This document shows positions 37,880 to 45,399 of a stretch of 64,000 nt of DNA, piece after piece. The stretch is taken from contig NC_058340.1 in NCBI RefSeq assembly GCF_905475395.1, forward strand, positions 54,848,181 through 54,912,180, given 5' to 3'. The DNA comes from Chrysoperla carnea (taxonomy: Eukaryota > Arthropoda > Insecta > Neuroptera > Chrysopidae). The notes beneath the pieces are model-generated. The model searched no databases. It was given only the letters and a program-made list of their open reading frames with translations, and had not been told where the DNA came from. How positions within the stretch are numbered: position 1 is the stretch's first letter; every line of letters begins with the position of its first letter. The translations under genes and the position numbers were made by a program.

Positions 37880-39759
37880 TAATAATACAGAATCGAATAA
37901 ATAAAACATGAATACTCCTCACTGCGTAAGCGAAGCTGAACTTTATGTTCAAAGGCTGCATGATTGCGTGCCTTTGTGTGCAGTGTTGCCAACTTTCAAC
38001 TCTAAGTCCCACTAAACAGGCGATAGAAAACCACTAAAAAACAAGTAGAGAGCAATAATATTGCCAGAAATGATATTAAAATATTAAATTATTTAAATTA
38101 TTTTCCCACTAAAGGTAGAAAAATAGTAGAAAAAAACCACTAGTTTTAGTGGTAAAACTACTAAGTTGACAACACTGTTTGTGTGCGTATTTACAGGGGT
38201 AACACGTCCTTAACTTTGAGTTTAAAAAGAGTTTCCATCTTACCCGCTCCTGCCATCTTTCCCTCCCTTCCCACAATTTATATTCGTGAGAAAATGCGTG
38301 ATTCAATTGGGATTGACTGGTTTATTATTGCTGACGTGAGAATTATAATTTAGTTTTAAGTATAATTCTTACTTTCCAGGTACTCCGAATCGAGTTCGAA
38401 GAGGTGAACGAGAAAGTGCTAGAGGATCTGTCTTCATGAGTCAAACAAGTTCTGTTACAGAAGCAGCAAGTGATGAAATTGATTGTTGTGATTTGGACGG
38501 TGAATTACCTCGAGTTACCACGTAAATAATGACTTTCTTAAAATATAAACTGTTCAAATTGACATAAATCTAATTTAAATATTATTCTAGGCTAACAGAA
38601 GCACATAGAAACGCAATCAGAGCAATAAGAAAAATTAAATATTTCGTAGCAAGGCGTAAATTTCAACAAGCTCGAAAACCGTATGATGTACGAGACGTAA
38701 TTGAACAGTATAGTCAAGGACATTTAAATATGATGGTAATTAGTTGTAAGAATTTTATCAAATGAAATGTTTTTCTAACTTTTATTATTTTACAGGTACG
38801 AATAAAAGAATTGCAAAGGCGACTAGATCAAACACTAGGAAAACCTGGTAGTTATTTAGCAGGTATTGATCGAATTGGTAATGTTAAACCAATGACCGTT
38901 GGTGCTAGATTATACCGGGTCGAGCAGCAGGTAAATACTTTCCTTTTATACAACCACATCGGCCAAACTAAAGCAAAAATTCTAACATTTTAACAAGTTG
39001 CATCGCTTTTGATGCATTCAAACTAAATATGATTAATAGAAAATATAGAAACGCATTGGTAGAAACTCTTTTTTGATTAATTGCTGAATCGCCTGATTTA
39101 TTGACGATTCTCTAGGAAAAATTTCTCTCAGCACAATCGGTGACATTAAAAAAATTTATTACCCAAATCCATCCAATTCTTTGTAATAAATACATTTTTA
39201 AGTTTTCTTCTGCATAAAAGAAAAAAGGCAGATAAAGATATAGGTGTAGAATTCCTCTCTTATCGAATGCCTACGTCTTACAATGATCAAATCCTCCAAG
39301 TTTCAGGTCTCTACGATCAGCGGTTTAAGCTGTGTGTTGATCCGTTAGTCAATCAATCAACCCTTCAGGACAAAGCCTTTTATGTGTATACGTTAGGTTA
39401 GGCTAGAGTGGGTGTCCTGGGGTGAGACTACACTTAGACCAAAGGGTCCGTTGTGATACCCTTGAGTAAGAGTAAGTCCATCTCCTCATGGTTAGAGCTG
39501 GGCAGTGATAGAGAAGATGAGACACTGTCTCCTCCGGCTCACCACTTTTATATGTATAGATAGATTTAAATGCTGAATATCGGAGGGCCCACTCTCTCTT
39601 GAATCATCTATAGTCCTTTAAATTGATTTCATAAATTAAAAATATTTTTTGTTACAGCTATCAGTAATGGATAAAAAGTTAGATCAATTAGTTTATGTCT
39701 TAAATGCTGTGGCACAAAAACAACAAATTCCTGTACGTGCAATTGAAGATGACGTGTGA
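13404..39759 (+). CDS. KCNQ: KCNQ (Kv7) voltage-gated K+ channel, KCNQ1-like; nine exons, 5' end missing
   Basis: Alpha subunit of a tetrameric plasma-membrane channel carrying slow voltage-gated K+ current. The exons join in frame to 554 residues plus stop: S1 (13404-13494), S2-S4 (28486-28788), S5-pore-S6 with TTIGYGD (29175-29426), helix A (29496-29735), linker (36650-36905, 38380-38521), helix B (38591-38735), helices C and D (38796-38930, 39658-39759). Introns are 14,991, 386, 69, 6,914, 1,474, 69, 60 and 727 bp, all GT-AG. The S4, pore and helix B/C sequences are closest to KCNQ1 rather than KCNQ2-5. The first base of exon 13404 completes a split codon, so at least one upstream exon exists (N-terminus and start of S1). 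No promoter can be placed. Family assignment is very secure; KCNQ1 subclass is an inference from residue identity and exon layout. Confidence 0.96.
14752..15935 (+). pseudogene. Degenerate hAT transposon with transposase C-terminal remnant
   Basis: The left end near 14752 (AGGTCGACAACCTGCAGCTT, then GCGAGCCACATGCGGCTCTT) and the right end near 15916-15930 (reverse complement CAGAGGTCGGCAAGC) resemble the CAGxGGTCGGCAACC ends of hAT elements of the ZBED/GTF2IRD2-like type. Inside, 14984-15085 reads [27 protein letters not shown] before a stop, which resembles the LELIDLQ...LK..F segment near the hAT dimerisation region. The rest is frame-broken. A clean 8-bp target duplication is not certain. 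This is an old, inactive copy inside the KCNQ intron. Confidence 0.55.
16528..17087 (-). mobile_element. DINE/Helentron-like element, copy 1
   Basis: A full-length copy read on the minus strand, where the element starts TTTTTATACCATGCATATATG and ends with a hairpin plus GTTTTCACTTGTTT. It contains (GTCC)n as GGACGGACGGACGGAC on this strand, and the shared blocks AACTCGACCTCACTTTTTAC and GACCCAATTGACCTATGTTG. No coding sequence. The (GTCY) tract and subterminal inverted repeats recall the mini-me/DINE-1 elements of flies (established for Diptera); membership here is inference. Confidence 0.75.
17740..17795. repeat. Short dispersed repeat, shared with 9365-9420
   Basis: TATACTAGAATGGTACCCAC with GCATCGCTGGGT and AAAAGTAAA. 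See the matching entry at 9365. Confidence 0.4.
19812..20382 (+). mobile_element. DINE/Helentron-like element, copy 2
   Basis: A full-length copy in + orientation: left end ATACCATGTATATATG, (GTCC)5 tract near 19950-19972, then a right hairpin built on AACAATTAACT/AGTCAATTGTT and TTTTCACTTG. Same order of blocks as the other six copies. Confidence 0.75.
20911..21406 (-). mobile_element. DINE/Helentron-like element, copy 3
   Basis: Starts with the reverse complement of the hairpin end (AACAAGTGAAAACAAACAAT) and ends ATGCATGGTATAAAAA. The GTCC tract is almost entirely deleted, leaving GGCGGACGGACA. Confidence 0.75.
21972..22278 (-). mobile_element. tRNA-Leu-like SINE, best copy, with 13-bp target duplication
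   Basis: On the minus strand it starts GAGCCTAAATGGCCGAGCGG (box A TGGCCGAGCGG) and carries box B GGTTCGAATCC (22200-22210) about 55 bp downstream, a tRNA-like spacing. A roughly 200-bp tRNA-unrelated body ends GAAACGGAGGTTAAACCCC(ATT)n. The direct repeat TACCACTATATTT flanks it exactly (21959-21971 and 22279-22291), which is the mark of LINE-driven insertion. Box A with TCTAAGGCG is most like tRNA-Leu. It is not a working tRNA gene because the acceptor and anticodon stems are disrupted. Confidence 0.9.
22700..23181 (-). mobile_element. DINE/Helentron-like element, copy 4, lacks the hairpin end
   Basis: Matches the family from the ACATACATAACTGATATTCC block to ATGCATGGTATAAAAA, but the hairpin end is missing. 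The microsatellite has diverged to GACAGACAGATGGACAGGCG. Confidence 0.7.
23526..24025 (+). mobile_element. DINE/Helentron-like element, copy 5
   Basis: Both ends are present (TTTTTATACCATGTATATATG and the hairpin followed by TTTTCACTTGTTT). The microsatellite is reduced to GTCTGTCCGTCTGTCT. Confidence 0.75.
24275..24560. repeat. Second GTCY-containing dispersed repeat, different family
   Basis: ATGTATGTATGTCTG, CAGTCGGTCTGCCTGTCTGT and GCGCCTAAACGGATAAACCG form a block typical of insect repeats with proto-microsatellites. It does not share the conserved blocks of the seven-copy family nearby. Ends were not defined. Confidence 0.4.
24913..25455 (+). mobile_element. DINE/Helentron-like element, copy 6
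   Basis: A well-preserved copy. Left end TTTTTATACCATGCATATATG, with 12-bp subterminal inverted repeats ATACCATGCATA (24919) and TATGCATGGTAT (about 25402), and the hairpin end at 25417-25455. The GTCC tract is short (GTCCGTCCGTCTGTGG). Confidence 0.78.
26497..26883. mobile_element. Hairpin-family transposable element, copy 2, deleted
   Basis: Matches 57404-57660 (TTACCTCAGATCTTTCGACT, GTTCTGACAACGGCATC, AAAACCATAAAAGTCTTAAA) but lost most of one hairpin arm and the loop. It ends GAAGTCGGTTTTCTTTTTGT. Confidence 0.75.
27526..27948 (-). mobile_element. DINE/Helentron-like element, copy 7, internal deletion
   Basis: Both ends are recognisable (AACAATTGACTGAGTTAATT and TTCATGGTATAAAAA). The block between ATGTTGCTCA and ACCGGAAATG is lost, removing the GTCC tract and the AACTCGACCTCAC block. 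Confidence 0.72.
28486..28788 (+). CDS. KCNQ: KCNQ exon: S2, S3 and S4 voltage sensor
   Basis: Follows TTGTTCCAG and ends CATCGTCAG before GTAAAT; 303 nt, phase 0. It encodes [20 protein letters not shown] (S2), the basic S2-S3 linker, [13 protein letters not shown] (S3), and the S4 segment [20 protein letters not shown], with Arg, Arg, Gln, Arg, His then Asp-Arg. The His and following Val-Asp-Arg-Gln are as in human KCNQ1. It equals human exons 3+4+5 in length (127+79+97), from memory. Confidence 0.97.
29175..29426 (+). CDS. KCNQ: KCNQ exon: S5, pore loop and S6
   Basis: Starts [10 protein letters not shown] after TTTCTTAG and ends FFALPA before GTAAGT; 252 nt, phase 0. The selectivity filter is TTIGYGD, followed by TVPQTW, where vertebrate KCNQ1 has KVPQTW. 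Leu follows ELITT at the position equivalent to the Trp needed for retigabine action in KCNQ2-5, and Val sits at the external TEA position, both as in KCNQ1. The terminal Ala codon before the intron matches the human exon 7/8 junction (Ala344). Confidence 0.97.
29496..29735 (+). CDS. KCNQ: KCNQ exon: end of S6 and calmodulin-binding helix A
   Basis: Separated from the pore exon by a 69-bp intron. It encodes [20 protein letters not shown], then the IQ-type helix A ([17 protein letters not shown]) and a Ser/Lys-rich start of the A-B linker. The donor is AAG|GTACCA, the weakest in the gene. Without splicing the frame runs 21 more codons to a stop at 29799-29801. Confidence 0.95.
29736..29801 (+). 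other. Possible alternative KCNQ C-terminus by intron retention
   Basis: If the weak GTACCA donor is not used, translation continues from Val-Pro-Glu-Asn to a Tyr followed by TAA. The product would keep all membrane segments and helix A but lack helices B-D, so it could not assemble normally. Speculative; the extension shows no known motif. Confidence 0.2.
29885..30545. repeat. Diverged direct duplication ending in a ~60-bp-arm hairpin
   Basis: Segments near 29970-30185 and 30265-30400 share order and wording: AATCCAAGTTTGT, TCGAGCG, AAATCCGTGAAAATTT vs AAACCCTTTGAAAATTT, and CAATATTCTCCGAGATAAAG vs CAATAGTTTCCGAAATAAAT. The second segment runs into an inverted repeat (30372-30432 against 30481-30545) with the stem sequence TCATTTTTTCTAACTTCGCA. 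No coding sense. Confidence 0.55.
31594..32119. mobile_element. ~0.5-kb dispersed repeat, copy B
   Basis: Collinear with 12729-13235. This copy retains both ends: AATAGGGTA at 31594-31602 and its exact reverse complement TACCCTATT at 32111-32119, with weaker matching further in. A short-TIR MITE is the simplest reading. A target duplication is not evident. Confidence 0.7.
32647..32930 (+). mobile_element. LINE fragment, C-terminus of the reverse-transcriptase ORF
   Basis: The + strand encodes [20 protein letters not shown] and [10 protein letters not shown], then after frame breaks AADLFHMA and [16 protein letters not shown], in the order found at the end of insect non-LTR retrotransposon polyproteins (LL..I..R.L.++GH++R ... 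R..W..M+AN ..GT). Stops and frameshifts show it is dead. It sits inside a KCNQ intron in the same orientation as the gene. Confidence 0.7.
34588..34929. mobile_element. 342-bp near-perfect inverted-repeat (foldback) element
   Basis: The left arm from 34588 (ATATACCATGTGTGTTTGTA onward) is matched almost base for base by the reverse complement of the right arm ending at 34929, over about 105 bp. A second inner inverted pair, GAGAGTGGGAG / CTCCCACTCTC, flanks the centre. The ends fit a TA|TACCATG...CATGGTA|TA arrangement, as in Tc1/mariner-type MITEs, but AT-rich flanks make the TA duplication weak evidence. Confidence 0.8.
36650..36905 (+). CDS. KCNQ: KCNQ exon: A-B linker with low-complexity tract
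   Basis: Starts [15 protein letters not shown] after TATTACAG and ends with one base of a Gly codon before GTATGT; 256 nt. After the basic cluster comes a Gly/Ser/Gln/Thr-rich stretch including six consecutive Gly, then an acidic end ([17 protein letters not shown]). This is the variable cytoplasmic linker between calmodulin-binding helices A and B. The low-complexity tract is not catalytic and varies between species. Confidence 0.9.
37650..37910. repeat. Dispersed repeat related to 6990-7515, with T31 tract
   Basis: TCAAATTTCTAACTTGCTCA and TTAATAATATATCGATTAATC match 7009-7065. TTTTGTAATAATACAG followed by TCGAATAAATAAA matches 7475-7508. A T31 tract (37848-37878) occupies the place of a shorter T run in the other copy. 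Confidence 0.5.
37981..38177. mobile_element. hAT-type MITE, 197 bp, with perfect 8-bp target duplication
   Basis: Ends are CAGTGTTGCCAACTT and AAGTTGACAACACTG (15-bp inverted repeats, one mismatch). It is flanked on both sides by TTTGTGTG (37973-37980 and 38178-38185). CAG-starting ends with 8-bp duplications define hAT elements (established knowledge). The interior is AT-rich with a further inverted motif around CCACTA/TAGTGG. No coding sequence. Confidence 0.93.
38380..38521 (+). CDS. KCNQ: KCNQ exon: distal A-B linker
   Basis: After TTTCCAG the first two bases complete a Gly codon, followed by [20 protein letters not shown] and a Ser/acidic stretch ending [10 protein letters not shown]. 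It ends with two bases of a Thr codon before GTAAAT; 142 nt. RRGERES is a plausible basophilic kinase site (inference). Confidence 0.93.
38591..38735 (+). CDS. KCNQ: KCNQ exon: helix B (calmodulin / PIP2 region)
   Basis: After a 69-bp intron, [20 protein letters not shown] followed by [20 protein letters not shown] and SQGHLNMM. The latter part is almost identical to human KCNQ1 helix B and its downstream acidic helix. 145 nt, ending before GTAATT. Confidence 0.97.
38796..38930 (+). CDS. KCNQ: KCNQ exon: assembly helix C and linker to helix D
   Basis: After a 60-bp intron, [17 protein letters not shown] (heptad-type helix C), then a short linker and [10 protein letters not shown] starting helix D. 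135 nt, phase 0 at both ends. In Kv7 channels these helices form the tetrameric coiled coils that set subunit specificity. Confidence 0.96.
38931..39657 (+). other. Last KCNQ intron, containing a LINE remnant
   Basis: A GT-AG intron of 727 bp. Apart from the LINE fragment at 39395-39545, nothing else is recognisable in it. Confidence 0.85.
39395..39545 (-). mobile_element. LINE fragment, C-terminal zinc-motif end of ORF2
   Basis: The minus strand reads [20 protein letters not shown], the C-terminal cysteine/histidine motif of LINEs with an RNase H domain, then a stop and a 3' UTR containing GTTAGGTTAGGCTAGAG on the + strand. It resembles ETSIHFLCYCPSLIQQRR in the LINE at 45400-46010, so both belong to the same broad group. 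It lies antisense to KCNQ. Confidence 0.7.
39658..39759 (+). CDS. KCNQ: KCNQ last coding exon: helix D and stop
   Basis: Follows TTGTTACAG. It encodes [20 protein letters not shown] and [13 protein letters not shown], then TGA at 39757-39759. The heptads of helix D (L, M, L, L, L) are visible. The same frame stays protein-like after the stop; see 39760-39921. Confidence 0.92.
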   Translation, partial: LSVMDKKLDQLVYVLNAVAQKQQIPVRAIEDDV

Positions 39760-39921
39760 CATCGGCCTTCAATTGCGATATCACCAGCATAGCATAGTCC
39801 ATCAACGCATCATCATGATGAATTACATCATGATAATAACAGTGTTGTGGAAAATCCTACGGGAGGACCAAATAGTGAAGGTAGTATACAAAGTCAGTAT
39901 TTAAAAGTTATACGATTACGA
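39760..39921 (+). other. In-frame protein-like extension beyond the KCNQ stop
   Basis: In the frame of the last exon, TGA (39757) is followed by ten codons reading HRPSIAISPA, a TAG (39790-39792), then 43 sense codons (HSPSTHHHDELHHDNNSVVE... to ...SQYLKVIRLR) ending at TAG 39922-39924. The composition (His/Ser/Pro/Asn, few hydrophobics) looks like a disordered channel tail and differs from the A/T-rich 3' UTR that begins near 39950. Possible explanations: stop-codon readthrough, A-to-I editing of the stops to TGG, nonsense decay of a formerly longer tail, or assembly error. Confidence 0.4.
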
Positions 39922-40362
39922 TAGCATTCACTATTCTCGCGAATCAAGCGAAAAAAAATTATTGCACGTAACGAAACTACTACTTTATAAAAATGTGTAT
40001 CGGATCGATTTGTTTAAAAAAAATACATTTCATTTTTAATTCACATTAATATAAAAATTTAAAAAAAATATTAATATAACATATCACATATTAAAAAATA
40101 TTTTTAAAAATAATTTAAAATTTACTTAAAATGAAAAAAAATATTTTTTAAAAAAAGTATTAAAAAATTAACAAAAAAGAACATTTGAATTAAATGTAAA
40201 AATTAAATGAAATAAAAAAACTGCAAAATATTATGGAATTGATATAAAACAAAACAAAAAATAAATAAATAAATAAAACAACAAATTTGTTGAATTTTTA
40301 TAGTAAATGTTCACAAATTATAGAAGAAATAAAAATGAACAGAATTTAAATCAAATAATAAA
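39922..40362 (+). promoter_or_regulatory. KCNQ 3' UTR with clustered AATAAA poly(A) signals
   Basis: Very A/T-rich sequence with overlapping AATAAA hexamers at 40264, 40268 and 40272, and others at 40328 and 40357. These are the first such clusters after the stop and could end the transcript. In sequence this AT-rich they may also be chance, and neuronal channel genes often use distal sites. Confidence 0.35.
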
Positions 40363-43243
40363 TTTTTTTTAATACAAAATGAAGTATTTTGTATGGAACA
40401 AAAATTAAAACTATCTTTGTTGGAAATTATATGAAAAATAAGTAGTAAAATTTTCTTTTAAAATATTTTGATTAGAATTGTTTTGTCTTCTTAAAATAAA
40501 TTTGTCTTGAAGTTTTACGTTAAAGATCAATTTAAAATTTAATTTTTAACTATTTAAAAATTTTCATCCAAAATCAAAAGTTATTTAGCTTGGAAATTCC
40601 TTTTCAAAATTTAATTTTTTTTTAATAATTCATTTTTTTTATCTTTTAAAATTTATTAAAGTGGTATTTTAAGTTACCAATCTATTAAAAGTATTTTTTT
40701 TTAATTTAATTAAAACTGGCTTTAGCAAAGTTGCTATACAGCCATTATCCAAAGAAAATTAAAAGTTAAATAATTAAAGAGGCTAGACAAGATATTTGTC
40801 AACATTTAGTTTACGCTGTATGTATCAATTATAATCGAGAGACCATGATGTAAATAAATATCGTATGCATGATTAAAAGTAAACAGAAACAAAAAGTAAT
40901 CAAAGTTACATGATACAAAACAAAATATTGAAAAACAAAATAGTTTCTCACTAATTAAAATAACATTTATTTTTAGACAAAAATCGACTAAACTTTTTAT
41001 GTTCCTCTCTAGCTTGTAGGACATCTCATTTTTTTTAAGGTTTGTAAAAAATTTTCTATTTTTTATATATTCTTATAATCTGAATTAAATAATTTCTTAC
41101 AAGTTTTTAAAACTAAAGTTCTGCCTTAAAACTTATAAAAAATAGGTAATGATAGTATTTTGGACCAATTCAAATTAAAAACTTGGATTGGATTGGAGTC
41201 TCTTTATGGCAGGAACATTTTCAAACTCATATATATTAGTAAACTCTAGAATATATAATATTTTTTAAACTTAAATTTTTCTTGGTTGTTTAAATAAAAT
41301 TTTCTTCTAAATTGATAAAATATTTATCGGAAAGTAAAGACAAATGAAAGACAATTCTATTCAAAAATATTATTTCTATTAAATTAGAAATTAAATGTGT
41401 AATCAGGAATGTGTTATTATATTTAAGTTTATTTAAAGATTTGTGATATACTGATTATCGTCCTATTTTCAAATTTAAACTTTCTATTTAATGTGTTTTT
41501 TATAAGACTGTCAATTATTAATTAGAGCCTGGTTTTTCTATTTCGTTATAAACGTAGAAAATTTAGTAATTATATTATACTTAAATTAAAAGTTAAAATA
41601 TAAAAATAAAAAAACCTTATAAAAATTTCTTGTAAATAAGAAATCGCCGATCGAATGTTAAGGCCTAACAAAATGATTTTTTTTCCAAAACAAAAATCAT
41701 GAAAAGGCAGTAGATTCTAGCAAAAAAATGGATGGTACGTAAAAATGAGTAAAATTTATTTAAAAAATAATAATGAAAAGGACCCCGTACATTTGGTTTT
41801 TGGTTGAAATTTCTTGAAACTCGAGTTAGGTATATATTATATTGTCATTTTGAACAAAAGTTCAAATAACTTTAACCTTCTAAAACAAATTGTAATTACA
41901 GACCTTAAAATAGCTCAAATCAAGTTAAGTATTTCTATATGAATTAATATTTTAGTTAAATAAAAGCAATTTCTGGCATTTAATGTCCAATAATAACGTA
42001 TTTAACAGCCAGAACTTTCTCAAACTATTCATTTAAGACCCTGAAATAGACCAAAGATAACTTTTACCTATTTTTATCAGATGAATAGATACAAAACTAA
42101 ATATTTCCTATTCAAAAATTACGTAGATATAAGTCCATGCTGGAATATGACCTTAAATTTATCTTCCAGCATACAAAATCAACATTACTAAGGATTTTAA
42201 GAATTATACTTCCGAAAAGAATAGTTTTAGAAGGTTCCACTCATTTGGACTTTTAATCCGGATGACAATCCTGTATCTAGAGTTTCAAGAAATTTAAACT
42301 AAAAGTAAAATCGAATATTAAACATGCAGGGTCTTTTACAAGATTAATTCCATAAATTTTTCTCACATCTTTCAAAAAATGGCCACAGATGTGCTAGACT
42401 ATTTTACGACGAGAACTATGCAATAATAATTATATACAACACTTATTTTACGCCTAAAATAATTTTGTGTCATATACAATTTTAGCATCTATTTTCTACT
42501 TGAATCGTGCGAATAAAAGTTAACAAAAAAAATTACTTTTCACGAAAAAATTCAAAATATATATATAGACAAAAAAAAATCGAAGAAAATTAATTGTACA
42601 GTGTAAAAACAATACATTTAAAAAAAAAAGACGATTTTAAAAGGTTTAGAAAATGATCAAAAATATAAAAAAAAAATTAAAAATATTAGTCATAAAGCGT
42701 TTTTAGAGAACATATAATATTAACATGCTTAAGTAGTTTTGATAATTAGGGTCCAATTTGATCTCTTGAATTACTTCGATACTTGGTCAAAAATCTATAG
42801 TTACATGACGATTATTTCGATTTTTGGCTTCATATTTTGTACATAGTTATATTAAAAAATATTCATATATATAATATTTGAAAAATATTGGTTTTTATCA
42901 AGTGGTATTAGAAAAATGATTTTTAAATGAAATTAAATTAAAAAAAATCTTGCCTCGTTGCATTGGCTAGTCTTACACACAACAGCAACGAATCAGACCG
43001 TTTTTTCATATATTTCATTTGCATATTTCAAATATGAAATTAAAAAATAAAAATTTTAATTATTAAATGTACGATATCTTCAACTTTGAATAAATTTTTA
43101 CTCAGAAAATTACTTTTTGGAAATCTACCGCTTTGCCTGTGTATAAAGTGCCCGTAATTACCGCATTCGGATATACGGCGATATTAATTATAGGCCAATC
43201 AAATTAAATTAAATATAGGTCAATCAAATTGAATCTTGTATCA
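40363..43243. other. AT-rich DNA downstream of KCNQ, nothing recognised
   Basis: May be extended 3' UTR or intergenic. Poly(A) and poly(T) runs and short open frames only, with no motif on either strand. Confidence 0.5.
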
Positions 43244-43880
43244 AATCAGGTATTTTGTTTTTTGATATGTTGTTTACAGTGTAAAGACAATGTTAAATCC
43301 AATACTTCAATCTCGGCAAACGACCGGATCATGCCGAAAAATGAGAAAAACCTCGAATTTGTTTACCTTATTTCAGTTTTTGCCAATTTTGACTCGAAAG
43401 GACTTTTTTTTCATCAAAAATTTGTATTATGTTTCAAAACAGGTTAAATTTACAACAATATCAGACTTAGCCAGTTTTTATAGGACTAATAGATTCGTAG
43501 ATACAGATTTTTAAATTTTGTCTATTTTTTCAAGTTACACGATTTTTCGCAATATTTCATATTATAAACCGATAGGGATACAACAAAAGTTCAAATATAA
43601 AATATATTCTTTAAAAAAAAATAAACAACTTTTGATTTTACCTGTGCAGGCGCCAAATTAGCATATATTGTTTTAAATTTAACTTTAGTAAAAATGAATA
43701 CAACAATGAAAGTCCTTCCGAGTCAAAATCGGCAAAAACTGAAATAAGCTCAAAAATCTGGAGGGTTTTCTTATTTTTCGGCATGATACAGTCGTTTGTG
43801 CAGGTCGAAAACTTGGAATTAACGTTACCTTTACATTGCAAACAACATATCCAAAAAATAAAAATACCTGATTTCTTGCA
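43244..43880. mobile_element. Inverted-repeat element with ~190-bp arms
   Basis: 43244-43437 and the reverse complement of 43695-43880 align along their length (AAATCAGGTATTTT, GATATGTTGTTT, AACGAC(C/T)G, ATCATGCCGAAAAAT, TTATTTCAGTTTTTGCC, TTTTGACTCG, AGGACTTT), with moderate divergence. The roughly 255-bp centre is unique. Open frames of about 100 codons on both strands are by-products of the shared arms. The superfamily is unknown. Confidence 0.7.
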
Positions 43881-45399
43881 TAATTTGCATGCAATACTAT
43901 CTGGTCTATTTTTAAAGACAATGCATACAAATAGATATTTCTGCTGTTCTGGATTCCAAATTTCTGTTGGGAATAGAATCTGGCCACTACTCCTCAAGAA
44001 TATTCGTGTAACAACGTTTAATAAACGTTTGTTTTTTCAGCGTATTGTAGAAAAACACCAAATCATACACATACTTGGTAGAATTTCTGTGTTGATTTTA
44101 GCTTCACAAAATCGTTACTCTACCAGTCTACTTTCTGCAATGGAATGATGGATGCTGCTTAGACTGTAATATCAGAATTGAAGAAAAATCAATCCTATTT
44201 ATCTCTTCCTCACTTTAAAGAAACTACGAATAATTTTTATTCAATAACCAATCTAAGGCAAATCCCTTGGTCTTTTAGATATTATCTTACTTTTAGGTCG
44301 TCAATTGCTTGAGTTAGCACAAATTGTCGAAAAAATTCGAATATTCAAGACGGCCTAATTAATATTGAGACATTAAGAGACAAATACATTACGATGAATA
44401 ATGGAAATGAGTTTAAAGAACACCTTTGAGAACTATTTTTTTGATCATTCCTAAGAAAAAAATAATTAGGACTATAATTTTCTATTTTCGTTGAAACTGT
44501 CTTGCGAAGTAACTTTCAATTAACTTTTGTGGCTATAAGATTATATAGAAATCGTTTAGAACAGGCTTATAAGAAGTTGAAGATCGTTTACAATCTTCGA
44601 CATAAATATTTCAAAGTGAAGATATCTAACATAAAAGCATTGCAACTAAAATAACAGTTCCTCTTGAGGAAACAGTTGAAGTTTTGACGCCATATTCTTC
44701 AGTCTAATCAAACTACCTATAAAATATTTGCCGATTTCGTTAAATATGGTTTATACTTAGCTTAACTGAAAATGGCGTCGTTCGTCTCACACTCGCAGAA
44801 TTTTAAATTAATAATATTAAAAATAATATTCATAAAATAAAATTTATAACTTTTATAAAATATCTTCAATTATTTGAGATTATAAAACGGAAAAACGGTC
44901 TACTAAATACTCTCTGTGCCTCTTTCTCACCTGCTACTGTGATCATTCATGTTAGAATTTTAAACTAAAAACAATACAAATTCATCACTCAAATATGTAA
45001 TTATTCATTTTACACATCAATAAAAAAAAAATAAACTAAAATTATTAATATAAACAAACGCCACATACAGATAAAAAGTAGATAAAATTCGGATAACATC
45101 CAAAACTAAGCAACGGGAAGAGAGAATTCCCTCGACCGCTCTTAATTTTAACTTGTTCAACAACTAATACACTCCAGTAGCGATAAACGCCTCGAAAAAG
45201 TCTCATTGGCGAAATAAGCTATGAAAGAGGTCTGTCAATATGATTAAAATTTAAAGAAATGGCAAATAGAGGATGTACGACTCGAAAAATGCTCTTAATT
45301 AATTGTGGAGATCCTCCAAAAGAATGGCAATGTTAAAACATGTTGAATTGTCTATAATATCCAAAATAATCATGGTATTATGGGTATGGGTATGGGAAT
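43881..45399. other. Non-coding DNA, nothing recognised
   Basis: No motif or repeat could be supported. The apparent open frame running from 43783 into 44148 is not supported by any recognisable domain and starts inside the repeat arm. Confidence 0.45.

Larger units (their letters stand above)
36906..38379 (+). other. KCNQ intron carrying poly(T)31 and a hAT MITE
   Basis: Besides the MITE at 37981-38177 and the repeat at 37650-37910, the intron holds a run of 31 T (37848-37878). The first 700 bp shows nothing recognisable. Confidence 0.8.

Noticed and set aside
39704..39904. 66-codon frame over the last KCNQ exon
   Set aside because: Alternative frame. The helix D frame and its in-frame extension explain the coding signal better.
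43783..44148. Open frame of 121 codons on the + strand
   Set aside because: It starts inside an inverted-repeat arm and has no recognisable domain; probably a by-product of the repeat.
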